From Comamonadaceae bacterium (GTDB taxonomy: Bacteria > Pseudomonadota > Gammaproteobacteria > Burkholderiales > Burkholderiaceae_C), in NCBI GenBank assembly GCA_947476465.1, contig CANJQN010000019.1, positions 1 to 64,000 of the forward strand: 64,000 bases of DNA, read 5' to 3'. Shown piece after piece: positions 48,892 through 58,057 of the stretch; the stretch's first letter is position 1; every line of letters starts with the position of its first letter. The notes below the pieces were generated by a model. It worked only from the letters and a program-made list of their open reading frames with translations, did no database searches and was not told where the DNA came from. A program made the position numbers and the translations under genes.

Positions 48892-49683
48892 TCACCACCC
48901 GCCAAAGGACAGCCCGCCGTTCACGCTGATCGTCTGGCCTGTCACCTGGCTGGACTGCGGCGACACCAGGAAAAGCGCCGCCTGCGCCACTTCGTCAGCC
49001 AAAGGCGGGCGCCCCCGCGGAAAGCGGCGGACCGCTTTTTCATAGAGCGCGGCGAGCCAGTCACCACGGCCCATGACCTTGTCAAAGGCCTCGGTCCCGG
49101 CAGTGAGGGTCAGTGCCAGGCTGTTGACGCGGATGTCCCAGCGCGAAAACTCACGCGCCAGCGTTTTCGTCAGCATGATGGTGGCCGCCCCAAGGCTGCC
49201 ATGCAGCGTCTCGCCTACGGTGGCGTGACGGCCGGCATCGGTGCCGATCAACAGCACGCAGCCGCCGCGCTCGCGCAGGTGGGGCAGGGCGGCGCGAACC
49301 GGGAAGATGCGGTTGAGAAACTGGTGGCGGTACACCTCGGTGAAATGCGCGTCCGACACCTCGTGGAACAGCCCGGGCTTTTCGTCGACCGCGCCGCCAC
49401 TGGCCACGACGATGTCCAGCCGCCCATGCAGCGCGATGACCTGCTGTGCCATCGCGCGGGCCTGCTGCGGGTCGGCCGCATCGCCCACGACCAGCGATGC
49501 GCCGGGATGTGCCAGGCGCTCCAGGGCCAGCTGGCCGCGGCTGGCGTCGCGCCCCGCGACCACCACGTGCGCACCCGCTGAGAGCAGGGTGCGGGCAATC
49601 GCCAGACCGATGCCGGCGGTGCCGCCCGTGACCCAGGCGACCTGTCCGGTCAGATCTGTGGCGGCGGCGCCGGCGGTGGGCAT
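48892..49683 (-). CDS. SDR family oxidoreductase
   Basis: VAWVTGGTAGIGLAIARTLLSAGAHVVVAGRD; C-terminal TGQTISVNGGLSFGGW. Confidence 0.88.
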   Translation of the reverse strand: MPTAGAAATDLTGQVAWVTGGTAGIGLAIARTLLSAGAHVVVAGRDASRGQLALERLAHPGASLVVGDAADPQQARAMAQQVIALHGRLDIVVASGGAVDEKPGLFHEVSDAHFTEVYRHQFLNRIFPVRAALPHLRERGGCVLLIGTDAGRHATVGETLHGSLGAATIMLTKTLAREFSRWDIRVNSLALTLTAGTEAFDKVMGRGDWLAALYEKAVRRFPRGRPPLADEVAQAALFLVSPQSSQVTGQTISVNGGLSFGGW

Positions 49684-49694
49684 GCGCAATGCGC

Positions 49695-50168
49695 CTAGGA
49701 CGCCAGCACGAAATAAAAGTCGGTCACGCGGCCCTGCGGCTGCGCCACGAACTCCACCCGCACCCGGGCGCCGGGGCGGATGCGTTCCATGGCCTGCTCG
49801 GTATCGGACAGGTCCACACCCTCGATGTAGTTGGCGATGGCTGAGTGAACCCCGTCGAGCCGCACGAAGGCCACCGCGATTGGCGGCGGACGCGAGCCCT
49901 CGAAGCCGCGCACCACGATGGTCGACGCTTCGATCACGCCCTCTGTTCCGGCTTCGACCCAACCGTCGCACTTTTCGAAACTTCGCTCGCAGAACGAGCG
50001 TGGCGGCAGATAGACCATGCCGGACTTGGAGCACCGGGTGGCCATGATCTTGCGCTGCTTGAGGCCGTCCATGAAGGCGCCGGCGACTTCGCCCAGGGCG
50101 TAGTCGTAGCGCAGTGTGACTTCTTCGGTGAGGACGGGGCCGGTTGGCTGGTTCTTGGAAGTGGACAT
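49695..50168 (-). CDS. DUF35 OB-fold (thiolase-partner) protein with altered Zn-ribbon
   Basis: MATRCSKSGMVYLPPRSFCERSFEKC...GVIEASTIVVRGFEG...PIAVAFVRLDG...GARVRVEF; adjacent to thiolase-like genes. Confidence 0.8.
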   Translation of the reverse strand: MSTSKNQPTGPVLTEEVTLRYDYALGEVAGAFMDGLKQRKIMATRCSKSGMVYLPPRSFCERSFEKCDGWVEAGTEGVIEASTIVVRGFEGSRPPPIAVAFVRLDGVHSAIANYIEGVDLSDTEQAMERIRPGARVRVEFVAQPQGRVTDFYFVLAS

Positions 50169-50169
50169 G

Positions 50170-51375
50170 TCATTGGCCCTCGAGAGCTTCATAGGGTTCG
50201 GTACTGAAGACGCTGCAGGTAAGGAACTGGGCAATGCCGCCGACCGCGGTGGCGATTGCCTTTTGCACGCCACGCACCTGGTGGCCGCCGGCGGTGCCCA
50301 TGACCTGGTTGGCCGCTTCGATGGCGCGAACCAGGCCGGCGACCGCGATCGGGTTGGTGCACAACGTGCCGCCCGAGGGGCATACGGCCACCTGGCCGCC
50401 CTCGATCTCCCAGGCGCCTTCGCGCTCGAGCACAAAGCCTGTGCCCGCGGCGCAAAAGCCCAGTTGCTCCATCTGCGTCATGCCCTGGATGCTGAACGCG
50501 TCGTAGACCTCGGCAACCTGCACCTGGTGGATGGGGTCGGTGATGCCGGCGCGCCGGAAGGCAGCGCCGCCGGCCACGCGCATCAGCTTCCAGTCGATGA
50601 AGTCGTATTCGGCTGAGGGCACGATGCGATCGCCGATCCAGTTGGAGTCGGACACCGCGCCGGTGCCGGTGATGAACGCCGGTCGCGTCTGAAACTCGCG
50701 CACCGCATCCATGTTGCCCACAATCATCGCGGCCCCACCCGACGAGCGCGGGCAGACGTCGAACAGCTTGAAGGGGTAGGCGATCATGGGCGAGGCCATG
50801 ACGTCAGCGACCGTGATGTTGCCCTTGAGGTGGGCATGCGGATTGAGCATCGCGTTGCGGCGCTGGCGCACGATCAGGCGTGCAATATCTTCCTGCTTGA
50901 TGCCGTGGCGCCGCATGTAGGTGTTGGCCATCAGCGCCACCGAGGTGATGGTCTGCAGCGGCATGTCCTTCTCGTAGAAGGGGTCGAAGATCTGGTTGAG
51001 GACCTTCTGCGCGTCGGGCGTCTCGGAGATGCGCTCGGCACCGACGATCAGCACCGTGCGGTACATGCCCGAGCGCACCAGCGAATGCGCCGCCTGCACC
51101 ACGGAGCCGCCGGTGGCCCCGCCGGTATGCACCCGCATCATCGGTTTGCCGGCGCCGAAGATGTGGTCAATGGCCCAGCGGTCTGCATCGGGCACGCCCA
51201 TGAAGGCGGTGGGCGCGAGCGAGAACACGATGGCGTCGATGTCGTCGGGCGTCATGCCAGCACGGGCCATGCACCCGGCCGCAGCCTCCTGGGCCTGCTC
51301 GACGAAGGTCACCGTGGGGTGGCGCAGCTTGAAATCGGACTGGAAAGTCCCGAGGACTGCAACGGTTTCAGGCAT
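50170..51375 (-). CDS. thiolase-fold acyl-CoA protein 1 (non-canonical active site)
   Basis: MRVHTGGATGGSVVQAAHSLVRSGMYRTVLIVGAERIS; C-terminal SGGTLCTNPIAVAGLVRAIEAANQVMG. Confidence 0.82.
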   Translation of the reverse strand: MPETVAVLGTFQSDFKLRHPTVTFVEQAQEAAAGCMARAGMTPDDIDAIVFSLAPTAFMGVPDADRWAIDHIFGAGKPMMRVHTGGATGGSVVQAAHSLVRSGMYRTVLIVGAERISETPDAQKVLNQIFDPFYEKDMPLQTITSVALMANTYMRRHGIKQEDIARLIVRQRRNAMLNPHAHLKGNITVADVMASPMIAYPFKLFDVCPRSSGGAAMIVGNMDAVREFQTRPAFITGTGAVSDSNWIGDRIVPSAEYDFIDWKLMRVAGGAAFRRAGITDPIHQVQVAEVYDAFSIQGMTQMEQLGFCAAGTGFVLEREGAWEIEGGQVAVCPSGGTLCTNPIAVAGLVRAIEAANQVMGTAGGHQVRGVQKAIATAVGGIAQFLTCSVFSTEPYEALEGQ

Positions 51376-52474
51376 TTTCGCCTCCGACCTGTTCAAAGAT
51401 CATGAACACATTGCCCTGCTGCGCATAGCCGTGGCACGAGTGGGCCGCCGCCAGGCGTGCGCCCGGCACCTGCACCGCCCCGGCCTGCCCGGCCACCTGC
51501 AGTACGGCTTCGGCCGCACCCACCAGGCCGGTGCAGAACAGCGGGTTTTGCGCGAAGGCACCACCCGAGGGGCACACGCGGGTGCGCTCGGTCAGGCCCA
51601 GGGCGCGAACATAGGCCGCCTCGTGGTAGACCGTCGGGCACTCCAGCTCCATCACGTCGACGGCGCTGGTGCCAGCCAGGCCTGCCATACGCGCGGCATG
51701 CTCCCAGGCCTTGCGGGCTGAGCGGAACCGGGACAGCCGCTCGTGGTCGAGCCGGTAGCTGTCGGTGGCCATGCCAACGCCGGACAGCCGTGCCAATGGC
51801 CGGTGCCCGGGATGGCGCCGCAGCCAGCGCTCGGACGCCATCACCATGCAGACCGCGCCGTCGGTCAGCGGCGCGCGGTGCAGTGCGCGCAGAGGCGTGG
51901 CTTCGTAAGCCGAGTTGCGCACCGCCGCAAGATCGGGGGCCGTATGGCCCACGCCGCGCGGGTTGGCCTGGGCGCGGGCGAAGGCGTCGACCGCCAGCTG
52001 GTCGGCCTGCGCGGCGCTGACGCCGAACTCGTGCGCCACGGCCTGCGCCAGCAGCGCGTCGGACAGCGTCAGGTTGATGCCGAAGGGCCGGGTGTAGAAC
52101 GGGTCGCCGCGCAGGCGCATGACCGACTCGACATCGGTCTTGGAGCTCTTGCACCAGCTGGCCACCATGCCGATGTCGAACTCTTCAGACTGCAGGCGCG
52201 CCGCTTCCAGGCACAGGGCGGTGGCGGCGGAGTCGGTCACCTTGATCTCGTCGACCAGGTAGGCGCCGGCCGGCATCGCCATCAGCATGCTGGAGATCGA
52301 GCGCCCGTCGAGTTCGTCGCAGGCGCCCAGCGTGACGTGGTCGAGCTCGCGGCGGGTGATGCCGGCGTTGTCGAGCGCCGCACGCGCCGTGTGGTAGACC
52401 ATCTCTTCGAGACGGTGCGCCCCGGCCTGAAGGGTGGCGGGGTACGTGGCCAGGCCAAGCACATAACAGTTCAT
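51368..52474 (-). CDS. thiolase-fold acyl-CoA protein 2 (non-canonical active site)
   Basis: IKVTDSAATALCLEAARLQSEEFDIGMVASW; PSGGAFAQNPLFCTGLVGAAEAVLQVAG. Confidence 0.8.
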   Translation of the reverse strand: MNCYVLGLATYPATLQAGAHRLEEMVYHTARAALDNAGITRRELDHVTLGACDELDGRSISSMLMAMPAGAYLVDEIKVTDSAATALCLEAARLQSEEFDIGMVASWCKSSKTDVESVMRLRGDPFYTRPFGINLTLSDALLAQAVAHEFGVSAAQADQLAVDAFARAQANPRGVGHTAPDLAAVRNSAYEATPLRALHRAPLTDGAVCMVMASERWLRRHPGHRPLARLSGVGMATDSYRLDHERLSRFRSARKAWEHAARMAGLAGTSAVDVMELECPTVYHEAAYVRALGLTERTRVCPSGGAFAQNPLFCTGLVGAAEAVLQVAGQAGAVQVPGARLAAAHSCHGYAQQGNVFMIFEQVGGENA

Positions 52475-52487
52475 GGCGTGGTCCTCC

Positions 52488-53492
52488 TCAGGCCGCGCGC
52501 TTGCGCGGCATCATCTCGGTGGCCAGCTGGGCGATCTGTTCCACCGAAGGATAGGACAGCTTTTCCAGGCCGGGCGTGGAAGGCTTGGGCGCGAAGGGCG
52601 CGCCCAGGCGCCGCACCGGTCCGTCGAGCGAATTGAAACGCTTCTCGCCGATGGTGGCGGCGATTTCGGAGGCCACCGAACAGGTAAGCGTGGCCTCATT
52701 GACCACCAGCACGCGGCCGGTCTTTTCGACCGATGCGAACATGATGTCCCAGTCGAGCGGCGAGACGGTGCGCGGATCGATCACCTCGGCCGAGATGCCC
52801 GCAGCCTGCAGCGTGTCGGCGGCTTCGAGCGCGCGCGACACCATCAGGCCGGTGGCGATGAGGGTCAGGTCGGAGCCCTCGCGCGCGATACGCCCCACGC
52901 CCAGGGGCACCAGCAGCTCGGGGTCGGTGGACACCGGTCCCTTGACGCCGTACAGCAGCTTGGTCTCCAGGAAGATCACCGGGTCTTGCCCCCGCAGCGC
53001 CGACTTGAGCATGCCCTTGGCATCGGCCGCCGTGGTGGGCATGGCCACGCGCAGGCCGGGGATGTGGGCGAACCAGGCCTCGAGTGACTGCGAGTGCTGC
53101 GCGGCGACGCCGCGGGTCATGCCGATGGGCGAGCGCACCACCAGCGGCACGCGGGCCTGGCCGCCGGTCATGTAGCGGATCTTGGCCGCCTGGTTGACGA
53201 TCTCGTCCATGCACACGCACAGGAAGTCCGAGTACATGATCTCGGCGGCCACGGGCCCGCCGGTCATGGCCGCGCCAAGCGCGACGCCGACGATGGCCGA
53301 CTCTGAGATCGGCGACTCGAACATGCGCTCGCCAAAGCGCTCGCCCATGCCCATGTGCACGCCGAAGGAGCCGCCGCCGGGCAGCAGGTCTTCGCCGATG
53401 ATGATCATGCCCTGCTGACGCTCCATCTCTTCGGTGAGTGCCTCGCGCACGGCTTCGCGGTAGGTGATGTCTCTAACCTGGTGGGTGGTCAT
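52488..53492 (-). CDS. 2-oxoacid dehydrogenase E1 beta subunit (PDH/acetoin DH type)
   Basis: TYREAVREALTEEMERQQGMIIIGEDL, transketolase C-terminal SLDGPVRRLGAPFAPKPSTPGLEKLSYPS. Confidence 0.92.
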   Translation of the reverse strand: MTTHQVRDITYREAVREALTEEMERQQGMIIIGEDLLPGGGSFGVHMGMGERFGERMFESPISESAIVGVALGAAMTGGPVAAEIMYSDFLCVCMDEIVNQAAKIRYMTGGQARVPLVVRSPIGMTRGVAAQHSQSLEAWFAHIPGLRVAMPTTAADAKGMLKSALRGQDPVIFLETKLLYGVKGPVSTDPELLVPLGVGRIAREGSDLTLIATGLMVSRALEAADTLQAAGISAEVIDPRTVSPLDWDIMFASVEKTGRVLVVNEATLTCSVASEIAATIGEKRFNSLDGPVRRLGAPFAPKPSTPGLEKLSYPSVEQIAQLATEMMPRKRAA

Positions 53493-54454
53493 GCGTAGAC
53501 GTCCGTGGTGAGTTCTTCGTCGCCGGGGTACGGGCTGGCATCGGCAAAGCGCACGGCTTCGGTCACTTCGGCCTCGACCTGCGCCAGCAACTCGTCGCGC
53601 TGGTCCAGTTGGCCGGCGGCCAGCAGTTTGGCCTCAAGCAGGGCGATGGGGTCGGCCTTGGAACGCAAGACCTCGACGTCGGCCTTGGTGCGGTAGACCT
53701 GCGGGTCGCCCGAGGAATGGCCGTGAAAGCGCTGGGTGCGCAATTCGAGCAGAGTGGGCCCCTCGCCGCCACGGGCCCGGGCGACAGCTTTGCTGGCCTC
53801 GTGGTAGACCGCCTCGATGTCGTTGCCGTCGATGTTGATGCCGGGCATCTTGTAGGCGGCGGCGAGCGACGCGACCCGGTCAAACACCATGGTCTCGGTG
53901 GTGTGAACGTACTGGGCCAGCCCGTTGTTCTCGCACACCAGCAGCAGGGGCAGCTTCCACAGCGAGGCCATGTTCATGACCTCATGGAAGGTGCCCCGTG
54001 TCACCGCGCCGTCGCCGAAGAACACCACCGCCACCCGGCCGTTCTTGCTGACCTTGGCGGTCAGTGCGGCGCCGGCGGCGATGGCGTAGCCCGCACCGAC
54101 GATCCCGTTGGCGCCCAGCATGCCGGCGCCCACGTCGGCGATGTGCAGCGAACCGCCCTTGCCCTTGCAGTAGCCGTCGATGCGGCCGAACAGCTCGGCC
54201 ATCATGCGGTCCATGCGGGCGCCCACGGCCAGGCAATGGCCGTGGCCGCGGTGCGTGGAGGCCACATAGTCGCCCCGCTCCAGTGCGGCGCAGACGCCCA
54301 CCGCGCAGGACTCCTCGCCCTCGTAGCTGTGCAGGGCGCCGTAGATCTTGCCCAGCGACGATTGATAGATCGCGGCGCGCTCGAAGGCGCGGATGCGGTG
54401 CATGTCACGCCAGAACGCCACCAGCTTGGCCGGCGGCAGACTCTGTTCACTCAT
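53489..54454 (-). CDS. 2-oxoacid dehydrogenase E1 alpha subunit
   Basis: STHRGHGHCLAVGA, KGKGGSLHIADVGAGMLGANGIVGAG, TPP motif FFGDGAVTRGTFHEVMNMASLWKLPLLLVCENN. Confidence 0.93.
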   Translation of the reverse strand: MSEQSLPPAKLVAFWRDMHRIRAFERAAIYQSSLGKIYGALHSYEGEESCAVGVCAALERGDYVASTHRGHGHCLAVGARMDRMMAELFGRIDGYCKGKGGSLHIADVGAGMLGANGIVGAGYAIAAGAALTAKVSKNGRVAVVFFGDGAVTRGTFHEVMNMASLWKLPLLLVCENNGLAQYVHTTETMVFDRVASLAAAYKMPGINIDGNDIEAVYHEASKAVARARGGEGPTLLELRTQRFHGHSSGDPQVYRTKADVEVLRSKADPIALLEAKLLAAGQLDQRDELLAQVEAEVTEAVRFADASPYPGDEELTTDVYA

Positions 54455-55623
54455 TTGGAAACCTCCAGACGGTCGGGATGTTCGAGAAAATCGACCAGGC
54501 TGGCAAGCAACTGCGCCGCCTGCACGCCGTCATTGGCGCGGTGGTCGAACACCAGTGTCAGGCCCAGCTCACTGGCAAAGCGCACGCCGCCGCCTTGGGC
54601 CTCGCGCGCGGCGCGGTTGACGCGGCCCACGCCCAGAATGGCAACCTGCGGCGCGGCGATGATGGGCACGAAGGCGTCCACGCCCCAGCGGCCCAGCGAG
54701 CTGAGGGTGAAGGTGCCGCCCAGCATGCGCTGGCCGTCCAGGCGCCCGGCACGGGCGCTGTCGGCCAGATCCTTGATGTGCGTTTGCAGCTGCGCCACCG
54801 ACAAGGTCTCGGCCTGCGGCACGACCGCGGTGACCAGGCCGTCGTCGGTGGACACCGCCACTGCCAGGTTCACGCTGCCAGCCTGCTCGAAGCCCTGTTC
54901 GATCAGCCGGCCGTTGAAGGATGGGTGGGCGGTCAGGGCCAGGGCGGTGGCCCGGGCGACGGCGGCCGTGAGGTTCAGGCCCCGCTGCAGCAGGGCATCG
55001 ACATCGGCGCGCGAATGCAGGGGCACATGCGGCACGGTCTGCCAGGAGTGCTCGGTGGCTTGCGCGATGGCCCGGCGCATGGCCGACAGGGGCTTGATGC
55101 GAACCTTGGTCCTGGGCGCGGACGGCGCCTCGGCCGGCTTGCCGCGGGCTGCCATGGCCTTCGCATGGTCGCGCACGTCGTCGCGTGTGATCATGCCGTC
55201 GTCCCCGGTGGGCGTGATGTCCTGTGGGTCGACCTTCAGTTCCTCGGCCAGGGCACGGGCGGCCGGCGAGATCACAACGCGCCCGCGGCGCGCGGGGGTG
55301 GGGGAGGCCGCGGTTGCCGCCGGCGCGGCGGCGGCTGCCGCCGCGGGCTGCGCCGGGGCCGCCGCGGCGGACTGCACCACTTCGCCAGGCGCGCCGACCT
55401 CGCCGATGACCCGGCCGACCAGCACCACCGTACCGGCATCGGCATGGATGGCCAGCAAGACGCCGTCGGCCGGACATTCGACCTCGAAGGTGGCCTTGTC
55501 CGATTCGACCACCGCGATCGGCTCGCCCTTTTTGACGGGGTCGCCGACTTTTCGCAGCCACTCGGCGACCGTGCCTTCCTCCATGGTGTGGCCCAGGTTG
55601 GGCATACCGATCTTCCAGGTCAC
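54451..55623 (-). CDS. dihydrolipoamide acyltransferase E2, single lipoyl domain
   Basis: KVGDPVKKGEPIAVVESDKATFEVECPADGVLL lipoyl domain; E3-binding region ISPAARALAEELKVD; catalytic FDHRANDGVQAAQLL. GTG start at 55623 assumed. Confidence 0.9.
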   Translation of the reverse strand: MTWKIGMPNLGHTMEEGTVAEWLRKVGDPVKKGEPIAVVESDKATFEVECPADGVLLAIHADAGTVVLVGRVIGEVGAPGEVVQSAAAAPAQPAAAAAAAPAATAASPTPARRGRVVISPAARALAEELKVDPQDITPTGDDGMITRDDVRDHAKAMAARGKPAEAPSAPRTKVRIKPLSAMRRAIAQATEHSWQTVPHVPLHSRADVDALLQRGLNLTAAVARATALALTAHPSFNGRLIEQGFEQAGSVNLAVAVSTDDGLVTAVVPQAETLSVAQLQTHIKDLADSARAGRLDGQRMLGGTFTLSSLGRWGVDAFVPIIAAPQVAILGVGRVNRAAREAQGGGVRFASELGLTLVFDHRANDGVQAAQLLASLVDFLEHPDRLEVSK

Positions 55624-55654
55624 GCTGGTTCCTTCTTGTTCTGGCTCGCTGGCC

Positions 55655-56398
55655 TCAAGAGTTCGCGGCGCCGCCGTCGATGTTGATGGTCTGGCCGGTG
55701 ATGTAGCTTGCGCCGTCGCTGCAAAGGAAGGACACCACACTGGCGATCTCTTCGGATTCGCCGAAGCGGCCGAGCGGGATGGTGGACATGATGGCGGCGC
55801 CGCGGTCCTTGAACGCGTTGACGGTCATGGGCGTGCGGATGGCATTGGGCGCCACCGCGTTGACCAGCGTATGCGGCGCGAACTGGCGCGACAGGGCCCG
55901 CGTGAGCCCCACCACGCCGGCCTTGGCGGCCGAGTACGCCACCTGCCCGGGCGAGCCGCGGCGAAAGGCGCCCGAGCTGCAGAACACCAGGCGGCCGACG
56001 GTACTGGTGTCGCGCCGCGATTGGTAGGCCACGGCCAGGTCGTAGGCGTTGTGCAGGTTCGATGACATGGCGCGGTCGTAGACGCTGTGGTCATCGGGGT
56101 CGAGCGGGTCGGGCTCGTAAATGCCGGCCATGTGGATCAGCCCGTAGATGGGCTTGCCGGCCGCGTCCAGGCAGGCCGCCGCCTCGGCGGGTGTGGCCAG
56201 CTTGGACACATGTGACTTCAGGTGCGCGCCGCCGCCCAGGCTGGCGACCGCATCGTCCAGGCGCTTGGCATCGACATCCATCAGCAAGACATGGCCGCCG
56301 GCGTCGAGCAGCTGGCGCGCACAGGCGCGCCCGATGCCGCCGGCGCCTCCGGTGATGACGAATTGCCGGCCTTCGATGCCGCCGAACGTGATGCCCAT
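55655..56398 (-). CDS. SDR family oxidoreductase
   Basis: FVITGGAGGIGRACARQLLDAGGHVLLMDVD; YSAAKAGVVGLTRAL; ITGQTINIDGGAANS. Confidence 0.9.
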   Translation of the reverse strand: MGITFGGIEGRQFVITGGAGGIGRACARQLLDAGGHVLLMDVDAKRLDDAVASLGGGAHLKSHVSKLATPAEAAACLDAAGKPIYGLIHMAGIYEPDPLDPDDHSVYDRAMSSNLHNAYDLAVAYQSRRDTSTVGRLVFCSSGAFRRGSPGQVAYSAAKAGVVGLTRALSRQFAPHTLVNAVAPNAIRTPMTVNAFKDRGAAIMSTIPLGRFGESEEIASVVSFLCSDGASYITGQTINIDGGAANS

Positions 56399-56445
56399 GG
56401 CTGTTTCCTTGCTTGTCTGGTTACCCGCAACAGGTGGGGTGGGTT

Positions 56446-56470
56446 TCAGGTCAGGTCAGGTCAGGTCAGG
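56446..56470. repeat. pentanucleotide tandem repeat (TCAGG)5
   Basis: tcaggtcaggtcaggtcaggtcagg, overlaps the 3' end/stop codon of ORF 56461..56778. Confidence 0.9.
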
Positions 56471-56778
56471 TCATGCCGGGACATCACGTGCACCGTGCGC
56501 ATGGCGATCAGCGCTCGGGTGTTGTCGCGGTAGGTGATGACGTGCGGCGCATTGGCGTGTGCATTGAAGGCGTTCATGTCCGCCCAGCATTCGTACACGA
56601 TGAAGCCGTCTTCCCCCATCGGGGTTTGCAGGCCGGGCGCGTCCTTCGCATCGATGCTCGCGAAGTATTCGACGCAGCCGGGCTCGGCCTTGACGGCAGG
56701 TGTGTTGGCGCGAAGGATCTCGAATACCTTGGCGCGCATGCCCGGGTGGGCCTTGTAGAGGGCGAAGACGTGGACCAT
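56461..56778 (-). CDS. antibiotic biosynthesis monooxygenase (ABM)-domain protein
   Basis: VHVFALYKAHPGMRAKVFEILRANTPAVKAEPGCVEYFASID...FIVYECWADMNAFNAHANAPHV. Confidence 0.85.
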   Translation of the reverse strand: MVHVFALYKAHPGMRAKVFEILRANTPAVKAEPGCVEYFASIDAKDAPGLQTPMGEDGFIVYECWADMNAFNAHANAPHVITYRDNTRALIAMRTVHVMSRHDLT

Positions 56779-56802
56779 GGTGGCTGCGTTGAAGCTGAGT
56801 GG

Positions 56803-57915
56803 CTAACTGGCGCTTTTGGGCCGCAGGGAAGCAAACACCTCGTCGGTGTGCTCGCCCAGGGCCGGTGGCGGGCGTGAAATGTCGAAGTTGGCGCCGTCGA
56901 ACAGCACCGGCTGCCGCACAAAGGTCTGCCGCCGGGGGCCGACGCCGTGGGCGGCGATGCCCCGGTGCGCGACCTGGGGCGAGCTCAGCACCTCGTTGTC
57001 GGGGATCACCGGGCCGAAGGCGATGCCCTTGGCCTCGAGTTCGGCCGCAAGCGCATCGCATGGCCAGGCGGCAACCAACCGGCGTATGTGCGGGTCGATC
57101 TCCAGGTTGCGGGCTTCGCGCTCGGTTTCGTTCAGCTGGCGGTACTGCGGCAGGCCGAGCAGATCGCACAGCGCTTGCCACATCGGGTCTTCGCCGCCCA
57201 CGCTGAGCGTCAGTTGCCGATCATCCTGGGTGCGAAACACGCCGTAGGCGGGCTCCAGGGGCGGCAGGTCGCGGATCGGCAAGCCATTGACGGCGGGCAC
57301 CAGGAAGGGCGTCATCCAGCTGACCAGCGAATCGAGCATGGAGATATCCAGCGTGCTGCCGCTGGCGCCACGCTCGCGCCCCAGCAAGGCCGCTACCACG
57401 CCGAACGCGGCGAACATGCCCGAAGAGATGTCGGCCAGCGGCAGCACCGGCACCACTGAGCGCGACTCCTGGCCCACTGGCACCTTGATCATCCCGACGG
57501 CGCCCTGGATGCTCAAGTCGTGGCCGACCACCGCAGCCAGCGGCCCGGTCTGGCCGAAGGAGGAAATGGACGCATAGACCAGCGAGGGCTTGCGCTGGCG
57601 CAAGGTGTCGGCATCGAGCCCCAGGCGCTTCATCACGCCGGGGCGAAAGCCCTCCATGAACACATCGGCGGTATCCACCAACTCCAGCAGGCGCTGCTTG
57701 TCGGCGGGATCCTTGAGGTTGAGAACCACCGAACGCTTGTTGCGGTTCATGGAGGAAAACAGGCCCTCGAAGCGGCGGGAGGGGTCGCCGGTGCCCGGCC
57801 GCTCGACCAGGATGACGTCGGCGCCCAGGTCGGCCAGCAGCAAGGTGGCATAGGGGCCGGGGAGTTGTTCGGCCATGCTGAGAACACGAATGCCGGCAAG
57901 AGGAGCGGACGACAT
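56803..57915 (-). CDS. CaiB/BaiF (family III) CoA-transferase
   Basis: PLAGIRVLSMAEQLPGPYATLLLADLGADVILVERPGTGDPSR..., LNLKDPADKQRLLELVDTADVFMEGFRPGVMKRLG. Confidence 0.93.
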   Translation of the reverse strand: MSSAPLAGIRVLSMAEQLPGPYATLLLADLGADVILVERPGTGDPSRRFEGLFSSMNRNKRSVVLNLKDPADKQRLLELVDTADVFMEGFRPGVMKRLGLDADTLRQRKPSLVYASISSFGQTGPLAAVVGHDLSIQGAVGMIKVPVGQESRSVVPVLPLADISSGMFAAFGVVAALLGRERGASGSTLDISMLDSLVSWMTPFLVPAVNGLPIRDLPPLEPAYGVFRTQDDRQLTLSVGGEDPMWQALCDLLGLPQYRQLNETEREARNLEIDPHIRRLVAAWPCDALAAELEAKGIAFGPVIPDNEVLSSPQVAHRGIAAHGVGPRRQTFVRQPVLFDGANFDISRPPPALGEHTDEVFASLRPKSAS

Positions 57916-58057
57916 AATTTCCTGATTTCGCAAAAGTTTTCTTGTGAACGAAACGTCGGCCAGTATAGGGCGGAGCGCCCCGACGGGCAATCCGGGCAGA
58001 CGCGAGGCAGGGGTTGCTGGCCTGTCTTGCAGGTGGGAGCCGGTGCTATCCTCGGGC

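Noticed and set aside
53609-56065. 818-aa plus-strand ORF opposite E1alpha/E2/SDR
   Set aside because: Antisense to three confidently identified genes; no domain visible.
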